From Miltoncostaea sp050250915 (GTDB lineage: Bacteria > Actinomycetota > Thermoleophilia > Miltoncostaeales > Miltoncostaeaceae): a stretch of 64,000 bases of DNA. The position numbers and the translations under genes were made by a program. Positions 33,480 to 41,688 of this stretch are shown piece after piece. Below the pieces are notes generated by a model that worked only from the letters and a program-made list of their open reading frames with translations, was not told the origin of the DNA and did no database searches. The first letter of the stretch is position 1; the number at the start of each line of letters is the position of its first letter. The stretch is from the NCBI GenBank assembly GCA_050250915.1, contig JBFWNT010000012.1, positions 57,452-121,451 of the forward strand, given 5' to 3'.

Positions 33480-33926
33480 ATGGCGGAGCCGGCCTTCACC
33501 GAGGTGGGACAGATCGGGATCGTCGTGCCCGACCTCGAGGCGGCGATGCGGGCCTGGGAGGAGGGCTACGGGATCGGCCCCTGGTCGGTCTTCGAGCTGC
33601 GGCCCGAGGACTGCACGGACGTGCGTGTCGATGGGCGGCCGACGGAGTGGAGCGCCCGCGCGGCCACGGCGATGATCGGCCCGGTGATGATCGAGCTGAT
33701 CGAGCCGGTGGACGCGACGGACATGTTCGGCACGTTCCTGGCCGAGCACGGCCCCGGCGTGCACCACATCGCGATGCGGACGCCCGACTACGACGGCACC
33801 GTGGCCGCCCGCACCGCCGGCGGGGAGCCGCTCGTCCTCACCGGGACGTTCACCGGCATCGAGGTCAGCTACCTCCCCACCCGGCGGGACCTCGGGACCC
33901 TCATCGAGGTCTTCAAGGGGGTCTAG
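33480..33926 (+). CDS. VOC/glyoxalase-fold protein
   Basis: A 148-residue vicinal oxygen chelate protein, similar in layout to methylmalonyl-CoA epimerases: strand VGQIGIVVPDLEAAM, an internal MIELIEPVD with the glutamate ligand, and GPGVHHIAMRTPD with the histidine ligand. A metal-dependent epimerase, lyase or dioxygenase activity is possible; the substrate is unknown. It starts 5 nt after the LOG gene. Its TAG stop shares the CTAG palindrome with the stop of the convergent pseudouridine kinase gene. Confidence 0.82.
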   Translation: MAEPAFTEVGQIGIVVPDLEAAMRAWEEGYGIGPWSVFELRPEDCTDVRVDGRPTEWSARAATAMIGPVMIELIEPVDATDMFGTFLAEHGPGVHHIAMRTPDYDGTVAARTAGGEPLVLTGTFTGIEVSYLPTRRDLGTLIEVFKGV

Positions 33927-34816
33927 GGGCGCGCCCCCGGGCGCGTGACCACCCGGGCCGCCAGGGCGCAGGCGGCCCGCAGCGCCGCCTCCGGGACCTG
34001 CCCGGCGCGGCGGGCGGCGAGCCAGGCGGCCGTGAACGCGTCGCCTGCGCCCGTGTGGTCCACCACCGGCCCGTCCGGCGGCGCCGCCGGCACGGCGGCG
34101 TGGCCCCCCTCCGCCGACGCCCAGCGGGCGCCGTCGCCGCCCAGCTTCAGCACCACCTCGGCGTGGTCGCGCAGCAGGTCCAGGATCACGGCGTCCGGGT
34201 CGCGCGCGCCGGTCAGCACCTCGGCCTCGTCGGGGGTCACCACGATCGTGGTCGCGCCGCGCACCAGGTCGCGGAAGGCGGCGGCGCCCACCTCCGCGAG
34301 GGGCGCGGCGCTGGCGGGGTCGACGGACGTCGTCATCCCGGCGTCCCGGGCCTCCCGCAGGGCCGTGTGCGCGGCCGGCCTGCTGCCGGGGCGCAGCAGG
34401 CTGTAGCCGGACACGTGGAGGTGGGAGCCCCGCGGCAGCGGCCGCGTGGGCAGCAGGGCGTTCGCCCCCGCGTCGGGCAGCATCGTGCGCTCGCCCGAGG
34501 CGTCGATCAGCACCACGCACGCCCCGGTGGGCACGCCGCCGGGCGCCACGTGCAGCGCGGTCTCCACCCCGGCGGCGCGCAGCGCGGCGGCGCCCTCGGC
34601 GCCCGCCGGGTCGTCGCCGACGCACCCCACGAACGTGACCGGCACCCCCAGGTGGCCGAGCCATGCGGCGGTGTTGGCGGCCGATCCGCCGCGGCGCATC
34701 CGGATGTCGGCGGGCGTGTCGCTCGCCGGCGCCAATGGGCGGTCGGTCCGGGCCACGACGTCCGTCATCACGTCGCCCAGCACGACCACCGCACTGCGGT
34801 CCATCGCGGGGCTCAC
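33923..34816 (-). CDS. psuK: PfkB-family kinase, probably pseudouridine kinase
   Basis: A 297-residue ribokinase-fold protein: VVLGDVMTDVVAR at the start, the substrate loop RRGGSAANTAAWLGHLG, and the catalytic DHTGAGDAFTAAWL near the end. It is translationally coupled (GTGA) to the pseudouridine-5'-phosphate glycosidase gene, so phosphorylation of pseudouridine to pseudouridine 5'-phosphate is the likely role. Confidence 0.88.
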   Translation of the reverse strand: MSPAMDRSAVVVLGDVMTDVVARTDRPLAPASDTPADIRMRRGGSAANTAAWLGHLGVPVTFVGCVGDDPAGAEGAAALRAAGVETALHVAPGGVPTGACVVLIDASGERTMLPDAGANALLPTRPLPRGSHLHVSGYSLLRPGSRPAAHTALREARDAGMTTSVDPASAAPLAEVGAAAFRDLVRGATTIVVTPDEAEVLTGARDPDAVILDLLRDHAEVVLKLGGDGARWASAEGGHAAVPAAPPDGPVVDHTGAGDAFTAAWLAARRAGQVPEAALRAACALAARVVTRPGARP

Positions 34817-35709
34817 ACCGCGAGCGCCCCGGCGATCCGCGCCGCCAGCGCCGCGTTGCGCAGCACCAGCGCCACGTTGGCCCGCAGGCTCTCCCCCTCC
34901 GTCCCCGCGTGGAAGCGCCCCAGCACGAACGGGGTGGCCTCCTTGCCCGCCACGCCCTCCTCCTCGGCGGCCGTGAGGGCGTCGATCAGCACGCGGTCGT
35001 GCAGGGCGGGGTCCATCGCCTGGTCCGGCGGGAGGGGGTTGGCGACCACCACCGCCTGGCGCAGGCCCAGGTCGCGGCGGGCGCGCTGGATGGCGGCGAC
35101 CTCCGCCGCGTCGTCCACCCGCCACGGCACCGCGTGCCCCGAGTCGCTCAGGTAGAAGCCGGGCATCCGGTCGGTCCCGAAGCCCAGGACCGGCACCGAC
35201 AGGGTCTCGAGCCGCTCCAGCGTGGCGCCCACGTCCAGGATCGACTTGACCCCGGCGCACACCACCACCACGGGCGCGTCGGCCAGGGCCAGCAGGTCGG
35301 CCGACTCGTCGAACGTCTCGGACGCGCCGCGGTGGACGCCCCCGAGCCCGCCGGTGGCGAACGCCGAGATGCCCGCCCGCGCGGCGATCGTGGCCGTGCT
35401 TGCCACGGTGGTCGCGCCGGGCGTGCGGCGCACCAGCGCGGGTCCCAGGTCGCGCACGCCCAGCTTCAGGACGTCGTCGCGCTCGGCGATCTCGCGCAGG
35501 CCGGCGTCGTCGAGCCCCACCCGCACCTCGCCGTCCAGCACCGCGATCGTGGCGGGCACGGCGCCCTCGTCGCGCACCGCGGCCTCGATCTCCCGCCCGA
35601 TGCGCAGATTCTGGGGACGGGGCAGCCCGTGGGCCAGGATCGTCGACTCGAGCGCCACCACCGGGCGGCCGTCCGCGAGGGCGGCGGCCACCTCGTCCGC
35701 GATCCGCAT
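34813..35709 (-). CDS. psuG: Pseudouridine-5'-phosphate glycosidase
   Basis: A 298-residue enzyme. VVALESTILAHGLPRPQN is the family signature and includes the catalytic-site glutamate; GGLGGVHRGA, VVVCAGVKSILDVGATLE and KEATPFVLGR follow. It splits pseudouridine 5'-phosphate to uracil and ribose-5-phosphate, completing pseudouridine breakdown with the kinase downstream. I chose the ATG at 35709, giving MRIADEV. Confidence 0.94.
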   Translation of the reverse strand: MRIADEVAAALADGRPVVALESTILAHGLPRPQNLRIGREIEAAVRDEGAVPATIAVLDGEVRVGLDDAGLREIAERDDVLKLGVRDLGPALVRRTPGATTVASTATIAARAGISAFATGGLGGVHRGASETFDESADLLALADAPVVVVCAGVKSILDVGATLERLETLSVPVLGFGTDRMPGFYLSDSGHAVPWRVDDAAEVAAIQRARRDLGLRQAVVVANPLPPDQAMDPALHDRVLIDALTAAEEEGVAGKEATPFVLGRFHAGTEGESLRANVALVLRNAALAARIAGALAV

Positions 35710-35742
35710 ACCGCCTAGTGCCCCGTCTCGGAGATGGTGCAC

Positions 35743-36597
35743 TCAGATCCTGGCGGGGTGCCAGACGGTGCGGATCTCGCAGAAGGCGGCGGCCGTCTCC
35801 ACCGTCTCCGCGCCCCCGGTGCGGGTCACGCGCTTGAGGTTGTCGGCGGCGCGCTCCTCCAGGTCGGCGTGCATCGCCCCGGGCGCCCCGGAGAGCTCGA
35901 TCAGGTCCACGTCCTCGTGGTCGGCGAGCCACGGCAGCAGCGCGGCGCCGTCGCCGGTGAGCAGGTTCACGACGCCGCCGGGGACGTCGGAGGTCGCGAT
36001 CACCTCGCCGAGCGTGCTGGTGACGAGCGCGGCGGGGCCGCCGGCGACCGCGACGACGGCGTTGCCGGCCATGATCGCCGGCAGCACCAGGCCCAGCACG
36101 CCCGCCACGCCGCCCCCGTCGGGGCACGCCAGGGCGCAGACGCCCACCGGCATGGGGCTGGAGAGGTTCAGGAACGGGCCGGAGACCGGGTTCACGGCGC
36201 CCACCAACTGGTCGAGCTTGTCGGCGAACCCGGCCCACCAGACGGCCGCGTCGACCGCCGCCTCCACGTCCTCGCGCGCGACGCCGGCGTCGACGCCCAC
36301 CGCCGCCAGCTCGTCGGCCAGCTGGGCGGCGCGGCCCTCCAGGACCTCGGCGACGCGGTAGAGGATCTGGCCCCGGTTGTACGCGGTGCGGCCCGCCCAG
36401 GCGCCCTGGGCGCCGCGGGCGGCGCGCACGGCGTCGCGGGCGTCCTTGCGCGACGCGGCGGCCACGTGGGCCAGCAGCGTCCCGTCGGGTGCGTGCACCG
36501 GGAGCGTGCGCCCCGACTCGGAGCGCGGGAACGCGCCCCCGATGAAGAGCTTGTAGGTCTTGCGGACCGTGACGCGATCCGTCGGCGGATCGCTCAC
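35743..36597 (-). CDS. Aldehyde dehydrogenase paralogue lacking the catalytic domain
   Basis: A 284-residue protein that aligns with the N-terminal (coenzyme-binding) part of aldehyde dehydrogenases (KLFIGGAFPRSESGRTL, the AAASRKDARDAV helix, PAIMAGNAVVAVAG), then ends. The canonical PWNFP asparagine site is replaced by ACPDGGG, and the ELGGK and catalytic cysteine (NQGxxCC-type) regions are missing. The frame is intact and translationally coupled (GTGA) to the full-length enzyme, so it is more likely a maintained partner subunit than a decayed gene. Function is unknown. Confidence 0.8.
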   Translation of the reverse strand: MSDPPTDRVTVRKTYKLFIGGAFPRSESGRTLPVHAPDGTLLAHVAAASRKDARDAVRAARGAQGAWAGRTAYNRGQILYRVAEVLEGRAAQLADELAAVGVDAGVAREDVEAAVDAAVWWAGFADKLDQLVGAVNPVSGPFLNLSSPMPVGVCALACPDGGGVAGVLGLVLPAIMAGNAVVAVAGGPAALVTSTLGEVIATSDVPGGVVNLLTGDGAALLPWLADHEDVDLIELSGAPGAMHADLEERAADNLKRVTRTGGAETVETAAAFCEIRTVWHPARI

Positions 36598-38087
36598 GCC
36601 GCCACCGGCGTGGTGTGGAGGTACTCCTGCAGGCCCTGGCGGCCGCCCTCGCGGCCGTGGCCCGACTCGCGGACGCCGCCGAACGGGCTGGCGGGGTCGA
36701 ACTTGTTGAACGTGTTGGCCCAGACGACGCCGGCCGCGAGGCGCTGCGACATCCAGAGGATGCGCGAGCCCTTCTCGGTCCAGACACCCGCGGACAGCCC
36801 GTAGCGGGTGGCGTTGGCCTTCGCGACGGCCTCGGCCTCGGTGCGGAACGTCTGCACGGCCAGCACGGGGCCGAAAACCTCCTCGCGGGCGATCCGCTCC
36901 GCGCCGCCGAGGCCGCTGACGATGGTGGGCGGGAAGAAGAACCCCTGGTCCGGCAGCGGGCGCGAGGGCTGGTCGATGCGGCACCCGTCGGCGGCGGCCT
37001 CGTCCACGAACACCCGGATGCGCTCCAGCTGGGCGGCGGAGTTGATGGCGCCCACGTCGGTGTTCTTGTCGAGCGGCTCGCCCACCCGCAGCAGCTCGAT
37101 GCGGCGGCGCAGCCGCGCGAGCAGCTCGTCGGCGATGCCCTCCTGCGCCAGCAGGCGGGACCCGGCGCAGCACACGTGGCCCTGGTTGAAGAAGATCCCG
37201 TCGACGATCCCCTCGACGGCCTGGTCGAGGGCGGCGTCGTCGAACACCACGTGGGCGCCCTTGCCGCCGAGCTCCAGGGTCAGGCGCCGGCCGGTCCCGG
37301 CCAGCTGGCGGCGGATCGCCCGCCCCACCCCGGTGGAGCCGGTGAAGGCGACCTTGTCGAGCCCCGGATGGCCGGCCAGCGCCGCCCCGGTGGGCCCGGC
37401 CCCGGTCACGACGTTGACGACGCCGGGCGGGAAGCCCGCCTCGTCGACCAGCTCGGCCAGCAGCAGGGCGGTGAGCGGCGTGGTCTCGGCCGGCTTCAGC
37501 ACCACCGTGTTGCCGCAGGCCAGGGCCGGGGCGATCTTCCACGCCGCCATCAGCAGCGGGAAGTTCCAGGGGATGATCTGGCCCACCACGCCGAGCGGCC
37601 GGGCGGTCATGCCGGGCACCGCGTACTCGAGCTTGTCGGCCCAGCCGGCGTGGTAGAAGAGGTGCGCCGCCGAGAGGGGCACGTCGATGTCGCGCGACTC
37701 GCGGATCGGCTTGCCGCCGTCGATCGACTCGAGCACCGCGAACTCGCGGGCGCGGTCCTGGAGCAGGCGCGCCAGCCGGAAGATGAGCTTCGCGCGGCGG
37801 CGGCCGGGCATGTCCCGCCACGTGCCCTCGTAGGCGCGCCGGGCCGCGGCGACGGCGGCGTCGACGTCGGCGGGCGACGCCTCGGCCACGTCGGCCAGGT
37901 GGGCGCCGCTGGCGGGCTCGATGGTGGGGAACGTGGCGCCGCCCTCGGCGGGCCGCTCGGCGCCGTCGATCACCAGGCCGTACGCCGGACGGATCGTGAC
38001 GATGTCGCGTCCCTCCAGCGAGGGGACGTAGTCGCTGAACGTCTGCGCCAGGTCGGCGGCGGCGTCGCGCTTGGGGGTGGTGGTCAC
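36594..38087 (-). CDS. Aldehyde dehydrogenase (NAD(P)-dependent)
   Basis: A 497-residue enzyme with all functional sites: IPWNFPLLMAAWK (Asn in the oxyanion site), FTGSTGVGRAI (coenzyme loop), LELGGKGAHVVF (general-base glutamate) and NQGHVCCAGSR (catalytic cysteine). It lies 10 nt downstream of deoxyribose-phosphate aldolase, which makes acetaldehyde, so acetaldehyde oxidation is the likely role. It starts at GTG. Confidence 0.92.
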   Translation of the reverse strand: MTTTPKRDAAADLAQTFSDYVPSLEGRDIVTIRPAYGLVIDGAERPAEGGATFPTIEPASGAHLADVAEASPADVDAAVAAARRAYEGTWRDMPGRRRAKLIFRLARLLQDRAREFAVLESIDGGKPIRESRDIDVPLSAAHLFYHAGWADKLEYAVPGMTARPLGVVGQIIPWNFPLLMAAWKIAPALACGNTVVLKPAETTPLTALLLAELVDEAGFPPGVVNVVTGAGPTGAALAGHPGLDKVAFTGSTGVGRAIRRQLAGTGRRLTLELGGKGAHVVFDDAALDQAVEGIVDGIFFNQGHVCCAGSRLLAQEGIADELLARLRRRIELLRVGEPLDKNTDVGAINSAAQLERIRVFVDEAAADGCRIDQPSRPLPDQGFFFPPTIVSGLGGAERIAREEVFGPVLAVQTFRTEAEAVAKANATRYGLSAGVWTEKGSRILWMSQRLAAGVVWANTFNKFDPASPFGGVRESGHGREGGRQGLQEYLHTTPVAA

Positions 38088-38097
38088 GAGGGTCGCC

Positions 38098-39039
38098 TCA
38101 GTCCACGGGGAGGTCTGTGGTGCGGGCGTAGCGCCCGGTGCGCCGGAAGCGCAGCTGCAGCAGGATGTCGTTCAGCAGCGACGAGGCGCCGAAGCGGAAG
38201 CGGTCGGGGTGCAGCCACGCCGTGCCCAGCGTCTCGGACACCAGCGCGAGGTATCCCAGCGCCTGCTTGGAGGTGCGGATGCCGCCGGCCAGCTTCAGGC
38301 CCACCTCGCGGCCGGTGGCGTCGGCGTGGTCGCGGATCGCCTCCGCCATGCAGAGGGCGGTGGGCGGCGTCGCGGACACCGGGAGCTTGCCGGTGGAGGT
38401 CTTGATCACGTCGCTTCCGGCGGCCATCGCGATCATCGACGCCAGGCGGATCATCTCGTAGGAGCCGAGCTCGCCGGTCTCGAGGATCGTCTTCAGGTGG
38501 GCCGGCCCGCAGGCCGCCTTGGAGGCGGCGACCTCGTCGAACACGTCCTGGAGGCGGCCGGCCAGCAGGGCGCCGCGGTTCAGGACGATGTCGATCTCGT
38601 CGGCCCCGTCGGCCACCGCCTGGCGGATCTCGTCGAGGCGGTCGTCCAGGTGGCTCTGCCCCGACGGGAACGCGCCGGCGACGGAGGCCACGTGCACGCC
38701 GCTCCCCGCCACCGCCTCGGCGGCGACCGCCACCAGGGACGGATAGACGCAGACCGCCGCCACGGGCGGCACGGTGGGGTCGTCGGGGTCGGGGCGCAGC
38801 GCGCGGGCGCACAGCGCGCGGACCTTGCCGGGGGTGTCCATCCCCTCGAGCGTCGTGAGATCGATGCAGCGGACCGCCAGCTCCAGGCCGGCGCCCTTGC
38901 TCTCGCGCTTGATGGAGCGGGCCATGAGGCGCGCGGCACGCTGCTCCAGGGCGTAGCCGTCGACGGCCGCCACGCGCAGCGGCCGGTCGGTGCCGAGGTC
39001 CAGGACGGGCCCGCGGCCGTCGCGGTCGAGGGTGATCAT
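38098..39039 (-). CDS. deoC: Deoxyribose-phosphate aldolase
   Basis: A 313-residue class I aldolase. The Schiff-base lysine lies in GSDVIKTSTGKLP, with a further catalytic lysine in VGLKLAGGIRT, and VAAVCVYPSLV is the start of the barrel. It cleaves 2-deoxyribose-5-phosphate to glyceraldehyde-3-phosphate and acetaldehyde. It is longer than the usual 220-260 residues because of N- and C-terminal extensions, typical of the longer DeoC branch. The ATG at 39039 is the chosen start. Confidence 0.92.
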   Translation of the reverse strand: MITLDRDGRGPVLDLGTDRPLRVAAVDGYALEQRAARLMARSIKRESKGAGLELAVRCIDLTTLEGMDTPGKVRALCARALRPDPDDPTVPPVAAVCVYPSLVAVAAEAVAGSGVHVASVAGAFPSGQSHLDDRLDEIRQAVADGADEIDIVLNRGALLAGRLQDVFDEVAASKAACGPAHLKTILETGELGSYEMIRLASMIAMAAGSDVIKTSTGKLPVSATPPTALCMAEAIRDHADATGREVGLKLAGGIRTSKQALGYLALVSETLGTAWLHPDRFRFGASSLLNDILLQLRFRRTGRYARTTDLPVD

Positions 39040-39070
39040 GAACCGATCTTGGCACGCCCGGGCGCGCCCG

Positions 39071-40750
39071 TCAGTCCAGGAGCAACGCCTCCAGGCCCGC
39101 GCGAACGGCGGCCAGGCGGGCGCGGGCGCGCTCCCGGGCCGCCTCGACCCCGTCATCGGCGACCGGCTCGACGGCCTCGCAGTAGCACTTGAGCTTGGGC
39201 TCGGTGCCGCTCGGGCGCACCACCACGCGGGTGCCGCCCGCCAGGTCGATGCGCAGCACGTCGCTCGCCAGGCTGGCCACCGCGGCGACCCGCTCCTCCC
39301 CCACCCGCTCCGGCGGCGACGCCGTGAGGCGCCCCACCAGCGCCGCCCGCCGCTCGGCCCCGCCGGGCGCCTCGTCGCGCAGCGAGAAGTTGTCGGTCAC
39401 GTGGGCGCCGTGGCGCTCGTGCAGCGCGTCGAGCATCGCCGGCAGCGTCAGACCGCGGGCGCGGGCCCACGACGCCATCGACGCCACCGCGACCCCCGCC
39501 GAGATGCCGTCCTTGTCCCGCACCTCCGGTCCGATCGCGTACCCGATCGCCTCCTCGTAGGCCAGCACCTGGGTCCACTCCGGATGCTCCATCGCGGGGC
39601 GCGACAGCCACTTGAACCCGGTCAGCGTCTCCTCGTGCCGGGCCCCATGGCGCGCCGCGACCTTCCCGAGCAGCGACGACGACACCACGCTCGACACCGT
39701 CAGCCGGTCCGGCCCGGACGTCACCTCCCCCAGCAGCCACTCGCCCAGCAGCGCCCCGAGCTGGTCGCCCGTCAATTGGCGTATCCCCGATCCGCCGACT
39801 GACGCATCGCGCACCAGCACCGCCACCCGGTCGGCGTCGGGGTCGAGCGCGATGCCCAGGTCGGCGTCCACGGCGGCCATCGTCCCGGCCAGCATCGCGG
39901 TGACGCCGGGCTCCTCCGGGTTGGGGAAGGCGACGGTCGGGAAGTCCGGGTCCGGCGCGGACTGCCCCGGCACGGGGTGCACGTCCCCGTGGCCCGCCCG
40001 GGCCAGCAGATCCGCGATCCACGCGCCGCCGACGCCGTGCATCGGCGTGGTGGCGATCCGGATCGGCGCGGCCGGCGGCGGCACCCGCGCGAGGGTCGCC
40101 CGCCGGTACCCCTCCAGGACGGCGTCGGGGATCGTCTCGGCGGATGCGCCGATCGGCGCGTCGGGTCGACGCCAATCGACGCCACCCTCCTCGGCCACGC
40201 GGGCGATCTCGGCCGCCACCAGGCCGTCGACGGGCGGGATGATCTGCGCCGCGTCGCCCATGTAGAGCTTCATCCCGTTGTCGCGGGGCGGGTTGTGGCT
40301 GGCGGTGACCACGATGCCCGCGGCGGCGCCGACGGCGCGGATCGCGTGGACGGCGACCGGCGTGGGCAGGGGGCCCACGGAGCCGATCGTGCGGATCCCG
40401 TGCTGTCCCAGCACCTCGGCCACGTCGGCGGCGAACACGGCCGACCGGTGGCGGGCGTCGTGGGCCACCACCACCCCGGCCTCCGCGGCGCCGGGCACGT
40501 GCGCCAGCAGGTACCGGGCGATCCCGGCCGCCGATTGGCGCACGACCACCCGGTTCATCCGGTTCGGCCCGGCGGCCATGGTGCCGCGCAGGCCCGCCGT
40601 CCCGAACGCGAGGCGCCCCGCGAAGCGGTCGGTCAGCCCCTCCCCGTCGCCGGCGTCGATCATCGCGCGGAGCTCCGCGCGCGTCTCCGGGTCGGGGTCG
40701 ACCGCGATCCACGCCTCGGCCCGGTCGCGCAGGCCCGCCTCGGGGGTCAC
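39071..40750 (-). CDS. Alpha-D-phosphohexomutase family, probably phosphopentomutase (PGM2/PmmB type)
   Basis: A 559-residue mutase. FGTAGLRGTMAAGPNRMN is the PGM2/phosphopentomutase-type start, the phosphoserine loop is TASHNPPRDNGMK, the metal loop DPDADRVAV, and the phosphate-binding loop RPSGTEPKLK. In this operon (purine phosphorylase upstream, DeoC downstream) it would convert ribose-1- or deoxyribose-1-phosphate to the 5-phosphates. Two full palindromic elements and one half copy lie within the gene. It starts at GTG, 10 nt after the upstream gene. Confidence 0.87.
   Translation of the reverse strand: MTPEAGLRDRAEAWIAVDPDPETRAELRAMIDAGDGEGLTDRFAGRLAFGTAGLRGTMAAGPNRMNRVVVRQSAAGIARYLLAHVPGAAEAGVVVAHDARHRSAVFAADVAEVLGQHGIRTIGSVGPLPTPVAVHAIRAVGAAAGIVVTASHNPPRDNGMKLYMGDAAQIIPPVDGLVAAEIARVAEEGGVDWRRPDAPIGASAETIPDAVLEGYRRATLARVPPPAAPIRIATTPMHGVGGAWIADLLARAGHGDVHPVPGQSAPDPDFPTVAFPNPEEPGVTAMLAGTMAAVDADLGIALDPDADRVAVLVRDASVGGSGIRQLTGDQLGALLGEWLLGEVTSGPDRLTVSSVVSSSLLGKVAARHGARHEETLTGFKWLSRPAMEHPEWTQVLAYEEAIGYAIGPEVRDKDGISAGVAVASMASWARARGLTLPAMLDALHERHGAHVTDNFSLRDEAPGGAERRAALVGRLTASPPERVGEERVAAVASLASDVLRIDLAGGTRVVVRPSGTEPKLKCYCEAVEPVADDGVEAARERARARLAAVRAGLEALLLD
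39768..39806. repeat. Bipartite palindromic element, copy 5 (inside the mutase gene)
   Basis: On the plus strand the halves are CCCGTCAATTGGCGT (39768-39782) and CCGCCGACTGACGCA (39792-39806), with the standard 24-nt offset. On the coding strand it is read as DASVGGSGIRQLTG, next to the metal-binding loop. The core bases match the intergenic copies although both halves are weaker. Confidence 0.65.
40145..40183. repeat. Bipartite palindromic element, copy 6 (inside the mutase gene)
   Basis: Halves TGCGCCGATCGGCGC (40145-40159) and ACGCCAATCGACGCC (40169-40183), 24-nt offset. The coding strand reads VDWRRPDAPIGAS in a linker-like region of the mutase. Confidence 0.7.
40528..40542. repeat. Half copy of the palindromic element, inside the mutase gene
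   Basis: CCGCCGATTGGCGCA matches the right half of the element; no left half is found 24 nt away. It encodes the VRQSAAG stretch, which is close to the normal family sequence, so this match may be chance. Confidence 0.4.
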
Positions 40751-40760
40751 GGGGCGGCGG

Positions 40761-41579
40761 TCACCCGACCGCGGCGACCACCGCGCGCAGCAGCTCGGCG
40801 AGGGTCGGCACCGCCGCCCGGCCCCGGGCGAGGACGTCCTGGTGGTCCAGCGCCTCGCCGGACATGCCGGCCGCCATGTTCGTGACCAGGGACACGCCGA
40901 ACACCTCGGCCCCGAGGTGGCGCGCGGCGATGGCCTCGAGCACCGTCGACATCCCCACCAGGTCGGCGCCGAGGGTCCTCAGCATCGCGATCTCGGCGGG
41001 GGTCTCGTAGCTGCCGCCCAGCAGGCCGGCGTACACGCCCTCCGCCACCCCCGGCCGCGCCGCGGCCGCCGCCGCGCGGAGGCGCGGGCTGTAGAGGTCG
41101 GTCAGGTCGGCGAAGCGCGCGGGGAACCCGGCCGGCGGGTCGGCCCCGCTCATCGGGTTGACGCCCATCAGGTTGAGCTGGTCGCGGAGCACCACCGGCG
41201 TCCCGGGGCCGTTCTCGGGCACCAGGGAACCGGCCGCGTTGGTGAGCAGCACGGCGCCGCACCCGGACAACACCGCCGACCGGACGCCGTGGACGACGGT
41301 CGACGCCGGGTGGCCCTCGTAGAGGTGGGAGCGGCCGGCCATGACCAGGACGGGGACGCCGCCGACGTCGAGCGAGTGGGCCATGCCGGTGTGCCCCTGC
41401 ACCGCGGGCGCCGGGAAGCCCGGCAGCTCCGGCATCGGCACCGCGGCGCGCTCCTCGCCGAGCAGCGGGACCACGCCGGCCCAGCCCGAGCCCAGCACGA
41501 CCGCCGCCCGGTGGTCGCCCAGGCGTTCCCGGATCGCGTCGGCGCCGGACCGCGCAACGGAGAAGGGGTCGCCGCTCAC
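40761..41579 (-). CDS. punA: Purine nucleoside phosphorylase
   Basis: A 272-residue trimeric-type phosphorylase: VVLGSGWAGVV phosphate loop, VQGHTGMAHS, AGRSHLYEGHP, LLTNAAGSLVPENGPG, MSTVLEAIAAR and the purine-contact VSLVTNMAAGMSG. It releases hypoxanthine or guanine from (deoxy)inosine or (deoxy)guanosine, feeding the xanthine dehydrogenase operon, and passes (deoxy)ribose-1-phosphate to the adjacent mutase. I chose the GTG at 41579. It is the first gene of the unit continuing through the mutase, deoC and the aldehyde dehydrogenases. Confidence 0.93.
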   Translation of the reverse strand: MSGDPFSVARSGADAIRERLGDHRAAVVLGSGWAGVVPLLGEERAAVPMPELPGFPAPAVQGHTGMAHSLDVGGVPVLVMAGRSHLYEGHPASTVVHGVRSAVLSGCGAVLLTNAAGSLVPENGPGTPVVLRDQLNLMGVNPMSGADPPAGFPARFADLTDLYSPRLRAAAAAARPGVAEGVYAGLLGGSYETPAEIAMLRTLGADLVGMSTVLEAIAARHLGAEVFGVSLVTNMAAGMSGEALDHQDVLARGRAAVPTLAELLRAVVAAVG

Positions 41580-41615
41580 GCGCGGATCATGGCAGGCCCG
41601 CAACCCGGTGGTGGC

Positions 41616-41656
41616 GTCACACGGGGGTGACGGGCCGTCGGTGTGGATGGTATGAA
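41616..41656 (+). promoter_or_regulatory. Candidate promoter with inverted repeat between punA and the sortase-repeat gene
   Basis: The 109-nt divergent gap holds an inverted repeat GTCAC-N6-GTGAC (41616-41631). It overlaps a possible -35 (GTGACG, 41627-41632), which is followed after 18 nt by a -10-like TATGAA (41651-41656), 33 nt before the ATG at 41689. It could control either flanking gene. Confidence 0.4.
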
Positions 41657-41688
41657 CCGGCCTTCGCCCACCCCGCCCCGGAGAGCCC

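Noticed and set aside
34728..34741. CGCCAATGGGCGG in the pseudouridine kinase gene, similar to an element half
   Set aside because: Only part of one half matches and no partner is found at the 24-nt offset.
1060..40183. Interpretation of the palindromic elements as recent in-frame insertions
   Set aside because: The kinase copy does not lengthen the protein relative to its paralogue and the mutase copies sit in regions of roughly normal family length, so insertion is not supported by this window alone.
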